Shown piece by piece: positions 1 through 10,882 of a stretch of DNA of 31,017 nucleotides. The translations under genes were made by a program, and so were the position numbers. How positions within the stretch are numbered: the stretch's first letter is position 1; the number at the start of each line of letters is the position of its first letter. The notes beneath the pieces were generated by a model. It searched no databases. It was not told where the DNA came from and saw only the letters and a program-made list of their open reading frames with translations. The stretch is from contig RPFO01000344.1 in assembly GCA_009746045.1 (NCBI GenBank), positions 1-31,017 on the forward strand, written 5' to 3'. This DNA comes from Mesostigma viride (Eukaryota; Streptophyta; Mesostigmatophyceae; Mesostigmatales; Mesostigmataceae).

Positions 1-3000
1 ACGTTGTGGTGGTGGGGCACTACGTTGGGGGGGGGACTACGTTGTTGTGGGGGGGCACTACGTTGTTTGGGGGGACTATCTGTGGTGGGGGGACTATGTT
101 GTTGTGGGGGCCACTATGTTGTTGGGGGGGGGCACTACGCTGTGGTGGGGGGCACTACGTTGTTGGTGGGGGCACTACGTTGTTGTGGGGGGGACTATGC
201 TTGTTGTGGGGGGCACTATGTTGTTATGGGGGCACTAGTTGTTGTGGGGGGGCACTACGTTGTTGTGGGGGGGACTATGTTGTTGTTGGGGGACTAATGT
301 TGTTGTGGGGGGCACATACGTTGTGGGGGGGCACTATGTTGTTGTGGGGGCACTAGGTTGTTGTGGGGGCACTCGTTGTGGGGGGCACGATGTTGTTGTG
401 GGGGGCACTATGTTGTTGTGGGGGGGCACTACATTGTTGTGGGGGGCACTATGTGTTGTGGGGGCACTACGTTGTTGTGGGGGGCACTATGTTGTGGGTG
501 GGGGGCACTATGTTGTTGTGGGGGGGCACTACGTTGTTGTGGGGGGGACTATGTTGTTGTGGGGGGGCACTATGTTGTTGTGGGGGGCACTACGTTGTTG
601 TGGGGGGGGCACTACGTTGTTGTTGGGGGGGGACTATGTTGTTGTGGGGGGCACTACGTTGTTGTGGGGGGCACTACGTTGTTGTGGGGCACGACGTTTG
701 TGCTGTGGGGGCCACTATGTTGTTGTGGGGGGCACTACATTGTTGTGGGGGCACTATGTTGTTGTGGGGGGCCACTACGTTGTTGTGGGGGGACTATGTG
801 TGGTGGGGGCACTACGTTGTTGTGGGGGGGACTATGTTGTTGTGGGGGGGCACTACGTTGTTGTGGGGGGGCACTACGTTGTTGTGGGGGGGCACTACGT
901 TGTTGTGGGGGGGCACTATGTTGTTGTGGGGGGGCACTATGTTGTTGTGGGGGGGCACTACGTTGTGGGGGGCAGATGTTGTTGTGGGGGCCACTATGTT
1001 GTTATGGGGCACTATGTTGTTGTGGGGGGCACGATGTTGTTGTGGGGGGCACTATGTTGTTGGGGGGCACTACGTTGTGGTGGAGGGGCACTATGTTGTT
1101 GTGGGGGCCACTATGTTGTTGTGGGGGGGCACTATGTTGTTGTGGGGGGCACGTTGTTGTGGGGGGGCACTATGTAGTTGTGGGGGGCACTACGTTGTGT
1201 GGGGGGGACTATGTTGTGTGGGGGCACTACGTTGTTGTGGGGGGGCACTACGTTGTTGTGGGGGGGGACTATGTTGTTGTGGGGCACTACGTTGTTGTGG
1301 GGGCACTACGTTGTTGTGGGGGGGCACTACGTTGTTGTGGGGGGCACTATGTTGTTGTGGGGGGGCACTATGTTGTTGTGGGGGCACTACGTTGTGGGGG
1401 GCACGATGTTGTTGTGGGGGGGCCACTATGTTGTTGTGGGGGGCACTACATTGTGTGTGGGGGCACTATGTTGTTGTGGGGGGCCACTATGTTGTTGTGG
1501 GGGGGCACTATGTTGTTGTGGGGGCACGTTGTTGTTGTGGGGGGCACTATGTAGTTGTGGGGGGCACTACGTTGTGGTGGGGGGGGACTATGTTGTGGTG
1601 GGGGGCACTACGTTGTTGTGGGGGGACTATGTTGTTGTGGGGGGGCACTACGTTGTGGTGGGGGGCACTACGTTGTTGTGGGGGGCACTACGTTGTTGTG
1701 GGGGGCACTACGTTGTTCTGGGGGGGCACTACGTTGTTGTGGGGGGCACTACGTTGTGGTGGGGGGCACTATGTTGTTGTGGGGGCACTACGTTGTTGTG
1801 GGGGGCACTACGTTATTGTGGGGGGGCACTATGTTGTTGTGGGGGCACTACGTTGTGGTGGGGGGCACTATGTTGTGGTGGGGGGGCACTACGTTGTTGT
1901 GGGGGGGGGCACTACGTTGTTGTGGGGGGGCACTATGTTGTGGTGGGGGGGCACCATGTTGTTGTGGGGGGCACGATGTTGTTGTGGGGGGCACTACGTT
2001 GTTGTGGAGGGGCACTACGTTGTTGTGGGGGGCACTATGTTGTGGTGGGGGGCACTACGTTGTTGTGGGGGGGCACTATGTTGTTGTGGGGGCACTATGT
2101 TGTGGTGGGGGGCACTATGTTGTTGTGGGGGCACGATGTTGTTGTGGGGGGCACTACGTTGTTGTGGAGGGCACTACGTTGTTGTGGGGGGGCACTACGT
2201 TGTTGTGGGGGGGCACTATGTTGTTGTGGGGGGGCACTATGTTGTTGTGGGGGCACTACGTTGTTCTGGGGGGCACTACGTTGTTGTGGGGGGCACTATG
2301 TTGTTGTGGGGGGCACTACGTTGTTGTGGGGGGGCACTATGTTGTTGTGGGGGGCACTACGTTGTGGTGGGGGGCACTACGTTGTGGTGGGGGGGCACTA
2401 CGTTGTGGTGGGGGGCACTATGTTGTGGTGGGGGGGCACTATGTTGTTGTGGGGGGCACTATGTTGTTGTGGGGGGCCACTATGTTGTTGTGGGGGGGCA
2501 CGATGTTGTTGTGGGGGGCCACTATGTTGTTGTGGGGGGCACTACGTTGTGGTGGGGGGCACTACGTTGTGGTGGGGGGCACTACGTTGTTGGGGGGGGG
2601 CACTACGTTGTTGTGGGGGGCACTATGTTGTTGTGGGGGCACTACGTTGTGGTGGGGGGCACTATGTTGTTGTGGGGGCACTACGTTGTGGTGGGGGGGC
2701 ACTATGTTGTTGTGGGGGGCACGATGTTGTTGTGGGGGCACTACGTTGTTGTGGAGGGGAACTACGTTGTTGTGGGGGGCACTACGTTGTTGTGGGGGCA
2801 CTATGTTGTTGTGGGGGCACTATGTTGTTGTGGGGGGCACGATGTTGTTGTGGGGGCACTACGTTGTTGTGGGGGGCACTACGTTGTTGTGGGGGGGCAC
2901 TACGTTGTTGTGGGGGGGCACTATGTTGTTGTGGGGGGGCACTATGTTGTTGTGGGGGGGCACTACGTTGTGGGGGGGCACGATGTTGTTGTGGGGGGGC

Positions 3001-6000
3001 ACTATGTTGTTGTGGGGGGGCACTACATTGTTGTGGGGGGCACTATGTTGTTGTGGGGGGCCACTACGTTGTTGTGGGGGGGCACTACGTTGTGGTGGGG
3101 GGCCACTATGTTGTTGTGGGGGGCACTATGTTGTTGTGGGGGCACGATGTTGTTGTGGGGGGCACGATGTTGTTGTGGGGGGCACTACGTTGTTGTGGAG
3201 GGGCACTACGTTGTGGTGGGGGGGCACTATGTTGTTGTGGGGGGGCACTATGTTGTTGTGGGGGGCCACTATGTTGTTGTGGGGGGGCACTATGTTGTGG
3301 TGGGGGGGCACTACGTTATTGTGGGGGGGGACTATGTTGTGGTGGGGGGGCACTACGTTGTGGGGGGGCACGATGTTGTGGTGGGGGGGCACTATGTTGT
3401 TGTGGGGGGGCACTACGTTGTGAAGGGGCACGATGTTGTTGTGGGGGGCACTATGTTGTTGTGGGGGGCACTACGTTGTTGTGGGGGCACTATGTTGTTG
3501 TGGGGGCCACTACGTTGTTGTGGGGGGACTATGTTGTGGTGGGGGCCACTACGTTGTTGTGGGGGGGCACTATGTTGTTGTGGGGGGCACTATGTTGTTG
3601 TGGGGGGCACTACGTTGTGGGGGGCACGATGTTGTTGTGGGGGGGCACTATGTTGTTGTGGGGGGGCACTACGTTGTTGTGGGGGGGACTATGTTGTGGT
3701 GGGGGGGCACTACGTTATTGTGGGGGGCACTATGTTGTTGTGGGGGGCACTACGTTATTGTGGGGGGGCACTATGTTGTTGTGGGGGGCCCTATGTTGTT
3801 GTGGGGGGCCACTACGTTGTTGTGGGGGGGACTATGTTGTGGTGGGGGGGCACTATGTTGTTGTGGGGGGGACTATGTTGTTGTGGGGGGGCACTACGTT
3901 GTGGTGGGGGGCCACTATGTTGTTGTGGGGGGGCCCTATGTTGTTGTGGGGGGGCACTACGTTGTTGTGGGGGGCACTACGTTGTGGTGGGGGGCCACTA
4001 CGTTGTTGTGGGGGGCCACTATGTTGTTGTGGGGGGCACTATGTTGTTGTGGGGGGACTATGTTGTGGTGGGGGGCACTACGTTATTGTGGGGGGGCACT
4101 ATGTTGTTGTGGGGGGCACTACGTTATTGTGGGGGCCACTACGTTGTTGTGGGGGACTATGTTGTGGTGGGGGCACTATGTTGTTGTGGGGGGGACAATG
4201 TTGTTGTGGGGGGCACTACGTTGTTGTGGGGGGGCACTACGTTGTGGTGGGGGGCACTACGTTGTTGTGGGGGGCACTACGTTGTGGTGGGGGGCACTAT
4301 GTTGTTGTGGGGGGCCACTACGTTGTTGTGGGGGGGCCACTATGTTGTTGTGGGGGGGGACTATGTTGTGGTGGGGGGGACTATGTTGTGGTGGGGGGGC
4401 ACTATGTTGTGGTGGGGGGGCACTACGTTGTGGGGGGGGGGCACTAGGTTGTTGTGGGGGGGGCAGTACGTTGTTGTGGGGGCACTACGTTGTTGTGGGG
4501 GCACGATGTTGTTGTGGGGGGCACTATGTTGTGGTGGGGGCCACTATGTTGTTGTGGGGGGGCACTACGTTGTTGTGGGGGGGCACTATGTTGTTGTGGG
4601 GGGGCACTACGTTGTGGTGGGGGGGACTATGTTGTGGTGGGGGGGCACTACGTTGTTGTGGGGGGCACTATGTTGTTGTGGGGGGGGCACTACGTTGTTG
4701 TGGGGGGCACTACGTTGTTGTGGGGGGCACTACGTTGTTGTGGGGGGGCACTATGTTGTTGTGGGGGGCACTATGTTGTTGTGGGGGGCACTACGTTGTG
4801 GGGGGCACGATGTTGTTGTGGGGGGCACTATGTTGTTGTGGGGGGCACTACATTGTTGTGGGGGCACTATGTTGTTGTGGGGGGCCACTACGTTGTTGTG
4901 GGGGGCACTACGTTGTGGTGGGGGGCCACTATGTTGTTGTGGGGGGGCACTATGTTGTTGTGGGGGGCACGATGTTGTTGTGGGGGGGCACTACATTGTT
5001 GTGGAGGGGCACTACGTTGTGGTGGGGGGGCACTACGTTGTGGGGGGGCACTATGTTGTTGTGGGGGGGCACTATGTTGTTGTGGGGGGCCACTATGTTG
5101 TGGTGGGGGGGGACTATGTTGTGGTGGGGGGGCACTACGTTGTGGGGGGGCACGATGTTGTTGTGGGGGGGCACTATGTTGTTGTGGGGGGGCACTACGT
5201 TGTGGGGGGGCACGATGTTGTTGTGGGGGGGCACTATGTTGTTGTGGGGGGCACTACGTTATTGTGGGGGCACTATGTTGTTGTGGGGGGCCACTACGTT
5301 GTTGTGGGGGGGACTATGTTGTGGTGGGGGCCACTACGTTGTTGTGGGGGGGCACTATGTTGTTGTGGGGGGGCACTATGTTGTTGTGGGGGGCACTACG
5401 TTGTGGGGGGCACGATGTTGTTGTGGGGGGCACTATGTTGTTGTGGGGGGCACTACGTTGTTGTGGGGGGACTATGTTGTGGTGGGGGGCACTACGTTAT
5501 TGTGGGGGGGCACTATGTTGTTGTGGGGGGCACTACGTTATTGTGGGGGGCACTATGTTGTTGTGGGGGGCCCTATGTTGTTGTGGGGGGCCACTACGTT
5601 GTTGTGGGGGGGACTATGTTGTGGTGGGGGGCACTATGTTGTTGTGGGGGGACTATGTTGTTGTGGGGGGCACTACGTTGTGGTGGGGGCCACTATGTTG
5701 TTGTGGGGGGCCCTATGTTGTTGTGGGGGGCACTACGTTGTTGTGGGGGGCACTACGTTGTGGTGGGGGCCACTACGTTGTTGGGGGGGCACTACGTTGT
5801 TGTGGGGGGCCACTATGTTGTTGTGGGGGGGACTATGTTGTTGTGGGGGGGACTATGTTGTGGTGGGGGGGCACTACGTTATTGTGGGGGGGCACTATGT
5901 TGTTGTGGGGGGGCACTACGTTATTGTGGGGGGCCACTACGTTGTTGTGGGGGGGACTATGTTGTGGTGGGGGGGCACTATGTTGTTGTGGGGGGGACTA

Positions 6001-7560
6001 TGTTGTTGTGGGGGACCACTATCTTGTTGTGGGGGGGCACTACGTTGTGGTGGGGGGGCACTACGTTGTTGTGGGGGGGCACTACGTTGTGGTGGGGGGG
6101 CACTATGTTGTTGTGGGGGGCCACTACGTTGTTGTGGGGGGCCACTATGTTGTTGTGGGGGGACTATGTTGTGGTGGGGGGACTATGTTGTGGTGGGGGG
6201 CACTATGTTGTGGTGGGGGGCACTACGTTGTGGGGGGGGGCACTAGGTTGTTGTGGGGGGGCAGTACGTTGTTGTGGGGGGCACTACGTTGTTGTGGGGG
6301 CACGATGTTGTTGTGGGGGCACTATGTTGTGGTGGGGGCCACTATGTTGTTGTGGGGGGCACTACGTTGTTGTGGGGGGCACTATGTTGTTGTGGGGGGC
6401 ACTACGTTGTGGTGGGGGGGACTATGTTGTGGTGGGGGGGCACTACGTTGTTGTGGGGGGCACTATGTTGTTGTGGGGGGGACTATGTTGTTGTGGGGGG
6501 GCACTACGTTGTTGTGGGGGGGCACTACGTTGTTGTGGGGGGGACTATGTTGTTGTGGGGGGGCACTACGTTGTTGTGGGGGGGCACTACGTTGTTGTGG
6601 GGGGGACTATGTTGTTGTGGGGGGCACTACGTTGTTGTGGGGGGGCACTATGTTGTTGTGGGGGGCACTATGTTGTTGTGGGGGGCACTATGTTGTTGTG
6701 GGGGGCACTACGTTGTGGGGGGGGGGCACTACGTTGTTGTGGGGGCCACTACGTTGTGGTGGTGGGGCACTACGTTGTGGGGGGGGCACTACGTTGTTGT
6801 GGGGGGGCACTACGTTGTTGTGGGGGGGGACTATCTTGTTGTGGGGGGGGACTATGTTGTTGTGGGGGGCCACTATGTTGTTGGGGGGGGGCACTACGCT
6901 GTGGTGGGGGGCACTACGTTGTTGTGGGGGGGCACTACGTTGTTGTGGGGGGGACTATGTTGTTGTGGGGGGCACTATGTTGTTATGGGGGGCACTACGT
7001 TGTTGTGGGGGGCACTACGTTGTGGTGGGGGGGACTATGTTGTTGTGGGGGGCACTATGTTGTTATGGGGGGGCACTACGTTGTGGTGGGGGGCACTATG
7101 TTGTTGTGGGGGGCACTAGGTTGTTGTGGGGGGGACTATGTTGTTGTGGGGGGCACTATGTTGTTGTGGGGGGCCACTATGTTGTTGTGGGGGGCACTAT
7201 GTTGTTGTGGGGGGCCACTATGTTGTTGTGGGGGGGCACTACGTTGTTGTGGGGGGCACTACGCCCTGGTGGGGGGGCCCTATGTTGTTGTGGGGGGGCA
7301 CTACGCCCTGGTGGGGGGGCCCTATGTTGTTGTGGGGGGGCACTACGCTGTGGTGGGGGGGCCCTATGTTGTTGTGGGGGGCCACTATGTTGTTGTGGGG
7401 GGGCACTACGCTGTTGTGGGGGGGCACTACGTTGTGGGGGGGGGCACTATGTTGTTGTGGGGGGGCACTACGTTGTTGTGGGGGGGCCACTATGTTGTTG
7501 TGGGGGGGCACTACGCTGTGGTGGGGGGGCACTACGTTGTCGTGGGGGGGCACTACGTTT
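1..7560. repeat. G-rich 20-21 bp minisatellite array inside Rab7 intron 5
   Basis: About 370 tandem units of the form TTGTTGTGGGGGGCACTACG fill the whole stretch, with G-run length varying from about 4 to 9. Recurrent unit variants are TATG for TACG, ACATTG, TTATTG, TTGTGG, CCACTATG, GACTATG, CACGATG and, near the right end, GCCCTGG, GCTGTGG and CCCTATG. Variants are arranged in blocks that recur: 1-290 resembles about 6757-7050, and 4371-4680 resembles about 6180-6480. The first 1.5 kb is less regular than the rest. The right edge lies about 15 bp from the Rab7 intron 5 donor, so the array is intronic on the Rab7 strand, where it reads as a C-rich repeat. The long open frames across it are a by-product of a unit without stop codons. 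The left end lies outside the window. Confidence 0.97.
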
Positions 7561-7575
7561 CCCGCGCGCACGCAC

Positions 7576-8047
7576 CACACGACTCTTCCCGTCGTCCTTG
7601 TCGATCTTGTTTCCAAGCACAACAAAGGGGAAGTTGTCTGGGTCCGACGGCCCCGCCTGCGCGTAGACATGCACGGACGCACACACCACATATAGCCACG
7701 TGCGACCCATTTGTTATTTCTAGGCTTGTGCCCAACACGCGCTAGCCACCGAAACAAGCAGCATGAGCCATAATCCCTTCCTGCGCCAAACCACCTGGCT
7801 GCCCAGCCAGTGCCAAGGGTGCATCAGCAGCTTTCAAGCTAGCAGCAACGAAACAAATCCTTGCTGCGCCCACCCACCTGGATCAAGAACTCCTCCCGCC
7901 AGTTGTCCAGGTTGTCGAAAGACTTGGCGTTGTTCACATCGTACACAAGGACGCAGCAGTCGGCGCCGCGGTAGAAGGCCAGGCCCAGGCTCTGGAACCG
8001 CTCCTGCCCCGCCGTGTCCCAGATCTGGCACACGGCACACACACCCG

Positions 8048-8078
<31 letters not shown>

Positions 8079-10554
8079 CCCCCCCGCGTGACAGAAGACA
8101 CCGGCAAAACATTACAAACACCCACGCACGAGCAAATGCGATTAGTCACGAGCAAACACCGTTGGCCATCCACAAGCAGGCCACCCCAGCACAAGAGAAC
8201 ACTGTGCGCCACGCACAAGCACGCCAGCCGGTGTAGCGCCACCCACTTTCCCCGCCGCCACCATGCCATCCATCGCATCCCCGCCACCATGCCATCAATC
8301 GCCCCACCGCCAACATGCCATCAATCGCCCCACCGCCAACATGCCATCAATCGCCCCACCGCCACCATGCCATCAATCGCCCCACCGCCAACATGCCATC
8401 AATCGCATCACCGCCACCATACCAACAATCGCCCCACCGCCACCATGCCATCAATCGCCCCACCGCCAACATGCCATCAATCGCCCCACAGCCATCATGC
8501 CATCAATCGCCCCACCGCCAACATGCCATCAATCGCCCCACCGCCACCATGCCATCAATCGCCCCACTGCCAACATGCCATCAATCGCCCCACCGCCACC
8601 ATGCCATCAATCGCATCACCGCCACCATGCCATCGATCGCCCCACCGCCAACATGCCATCAATCGCCCCACCGCCAACATGCCATCAATCGCCCCACCGC
8701 CACCATGCCATCAATCGCATCACCGCCACCATGCCATCAATCGCCCCACCGCCACCATGCCATCAATCGCCCCACCGCCAACATGCCATCGATCGCCCTA
8801 CCGCCACCGTGCCATCAATCGCCCCACCGCCACCATGCCATCAATCGCCCCACCGCCACCATGCCATCAATCGCCCCACCGTTACCATGCCATCAATCGC
8901 CCCACCGCCACCATGCCATCAATCGCCCCACCGCCACCATGCCATCAATCGCCCCACAGCCACCATGCCATCAATCGCCCCACCGCCAACATGCCATCAA
9001 TCGCCCCACCGCCACCATGCCATCAATCGCCCCACTGCCACCATGCCATCAATCGCCCCACCGCCACCATGCCATCAATCGCCCCACCGCCACCATGCCA
9101 TCAATCGCATCATCAGACGCTACGACCACGCAGCACAACACAAGGCGTTCCAGTCCGCGACTCGCTACCCGTGACTCAGCAAGCAGACTCGGTTAACCAC
9201 TGCCAGTAGGGGGCTTTGACTAGGACCACTAGCAGCGTCTTAACCACTGCTACAGTAGAAGACAGCTTTAACTAGGACCACTAGCAGCGTGTTAACCACT
9301 GCTAGTAGGGGGCTGTGACTAGGACCACTAGCAGCGTGTTAACCACTGCTAGTAGGGGGCTGTGACTAGGACCACTAGCAGCGTGTTAACCACTACTTGC
9401 AGACAGGCCTTGGGGGCTAGGGGGCCTTGAGGGGGGGCAGGAAAGACTAGTACAACCAACGATACCCACACACCATGTTAACAGACAGAATCCAGCCACA
9501 GGCGACGTCGCAGCCCGTGACAGGCCATGCCAACAGAGGTCTTCCCAAGCCACAATCGCCAACAACACGCATCACCACACACACGCTGTTCTCTTTCCGT
9601 TCTCTGCCTTCCTTCGTTCGCCTTTCTTTGCATCCTTCCTCTCGCCATGCTCGGTGACCCCCAGCGCATGCGGTCGCCACCCCCACAAACGGATCACCTG
9701 TCACATGACTAGGTCAGGCCCAACCGACCCCCTGTAGGACCCAGAGTCTAGCATCGTCACCAGCCAGTGGCCGCTTAATATGCGTGGACCTTGAAACCCT
9801 GCAACCACGCACCTGCATCGTCACCAGCCGGTCGTCCACCTGCACGTCCTTGGTCTTGAAGTCGGCGCCAATGGTCGTCTTGTACTGGTGGCTGAACTGC
9901 TTGAGCACATACCTAATTGAGGATAGAAAAAAATTATGGTGCTGGTTAAGGAACCTTGCCAGACGCATCTTTTCTTGAGATGCGACACAATGCATGCCCA
10001 GGTAGGGAGACGTCAGGCTAGCAAGGAACACGGAACGAGCCAACTTAGAGATTAGACGTGGGAAGGCCCAGCAGGATTGCGCCACCGGGATTGCGCATCA
10101 AATCCAGAGATGGAATACAACATTTTGATAAATCATCCATGAGGGCTGACCCAGCCCAGAAACGCAGATACCCGGGGGAAAAATTGATTGGACCGGAAAG
10201 AAAGCAAGCCTAGAGCCTTGGTAAGAAGAATTTCGCAGCACTTGCAAATTGTTGGAAGGATACTGATTCATGAGCGATGTCTTGCCAACCCTGCAAGCAC
10301 AGCGAAACATGACCCACACACGCACATACACGAGAAATTAATACCACACACGGCAGTTGGCCGAGCTGCCTTCAAGGCAAGTTCACCGATGACACGAGCG
10401 AACGAACACACAGATCTACTGAAAAACCTGCTAAGGCACACCACTGGCGACAGTTGCGCGAAGATAGAGATAGAATTAAGGCAAAGGAGGATTATTACCC
10501 GCTATCTCCTAGAATGATAACCTTCAACAAAGTCCTCTTGCGATTAGTCGCCAT
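7576..10554 (-). CDS. RAB7: Rab7-type small GTPase, exons 1-5 (3' end outside window)
   Basis: Coding exons on the minus strand are 10554-10499, 10290-10264, 9912-9813, 8024-7878 and 7656-7576: 411 bases, 137 codons. All introns are GT-AG and all phases join; Gly19 is split GG|G and Gln28 is split CA|G. The product shows the P-loop GDSGVGKT (16-23), the Rab7 switch I region with TIGADF, the WDTAGQERF switch II motif, the [13 protein letters not shown] and NWREEFLIQ Rab7 signatures, and the guanine-specificity motif NKID. Rab7 controls late endosome and vacuole/lysosome fusion. Plant Rab7 is about 206 residues, so about 70 are missing, including the SAK motif and the C-terminal prenylated cysteines; they must lie beyond the minisatellite left of position 1. 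The start is the ATG giving [11 protein letters not shown], which fits plant Rab7. No stop or frameshift is seen in the exons. Intron 3 (8025-9812) and intron 5 (from 7575 leftwards) are swollen by tandem repeats; introns 1, 2 and 4 are 208, 351 and 221 bp. Confidence 0.95.
8048..8077. repeat. C30 homopolymer (G30 on the Rab7 sense strand)
   Basis: Thirty uninterrupted C lie at 8048-8077, with more C-runs out to 8085. On the Rab7 strand this is a G30 tract ending only 23 nt upstream of the intron 3 acceptor (AG at 8026-8025), where a pyrimidine tract would be expected. The exact length may be uncertain because homopolymers are hard to sequence. Confidence 0.95.
8256..9115. repeat. 26-bp minisatellite in Rab7 intron 3
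   Basis: About 33 head-to-tail copies of a 26-bp unit with core ATGCCATCAATCGCC. Units differ by substitution only (ACCATG or AACATG; CGCCCCACC or CGCATCACC); no unit-length change is visible across the array, unlike the array at 1-7560. On the Rab7 sense strand each unit contains GGTGGCGGTGGGG, a run of short G-tracts. Because 26 is not a multiple of 3, all three plus-strand frames stay open for about 300 codons of His/Pro-rich translation; these are not genes. Confidence 0.96.
9192..9396. repeat. 47-bp tandem repeat with internal inverted repeat, Rab7 intron 3
   Basis: TTAACCACT recurs at 9193, 9240, 9292, 9339 and 9386, spaced 47, 52, 47 and 47 bp. Most units contain CTGCTAGT and its reverse complement ACTAGCAG, so each could form a short hairpin. 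The second copy has a 5-bp insertion and substitutions that spoil the arm. Confidence 0.9.
9397..9812. other. Upstream (5') part of Rab7 intron 3
   Basis: No gene is seen. The donor GTGCGTGG lies at 9812 reading leftwards. A 15-bp direct repeat GCATCGTCACCAGCC occurs at 9751-9765 in the intron and at 9815-9829 at the end of exon 3, so the intron carries a copy of the exon's last codons. The stretch 9575-9650 is pyrimidine-rich on the plus strand. Confidence 0.6.
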
Positions 10555-10882
10555 GATCCAACGTCAGGTCGCCCTTAGAAAACGAAGAGAATCCCCACGC
10601 CTGCCACTGGCCCCGGAGTATTGGCACAGGGCGGCAAGGTGGCTCAACCCTGGCAATTCAATCAATCACCGTAATCACACCACCTTCTTAGCAATGCCCG
10701 CAGTCATGCACGGAAAGATCAGCCAATGGTAAATTATGGTCGACACGAAGGTTCTCACGATGGTTGGTTGCATCACGAAAGTGCTCAAGCACACCGTGTC
10801 GTTGTCATGTTTGCGCGGATGCACGCCTGTCTCGGGACTAACGGGAGGCCTCAGGCCTGACTCAGGCCTCTCGTTCGTACGG
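10555..10882 (-). promoter_or_regulatory. Rab7 5' flank (UTR and presumed promoter)
   Basis: This is the sequence directly upstream of the Rab7 ATG. No TATA box or other recognisable promoter element is seen, and the transcription start cannot be placed. The ATG context on the minus strand is TTGGATCATGG, with G at +4. The next recognisable feature upstream is the inverted-repeat element at 10883. Confidence 0.4.

Noticed and set aside
1-7560. Telomeric repeat
   Set aside because: The unit is 20-21 bp with a CACTACG portion, not a short telomere motif, and it lies in a gene.
363-7745. 2460-codon plus-strand open frame and several others of 300-1000 codons
   Set aside because: They are translations of the 20-bp repeat, open in several frames and on both strands because the unit lacks stop codons; no start signal or domain is present.
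8256-9115. Possible CRISPR array (26-bp repeats)
   Set aside because: The repeats are contiguous with no spacers, and the setting is eukaryotic.
8088-9209. Three overlapping His/Pro-rich plus-strand ORFs
   Set aside because: They come from the 26-bp repeat read in three frames, inside Rab7 intron 3 on the opposite strand.
7576-10554. Rab7 as a processed or decayed pseudogene
   Set aside because: All five exons have correct GT-AG borders and phases with no stop or shift, and introns are present; only the missing 3' end leaves doubt.
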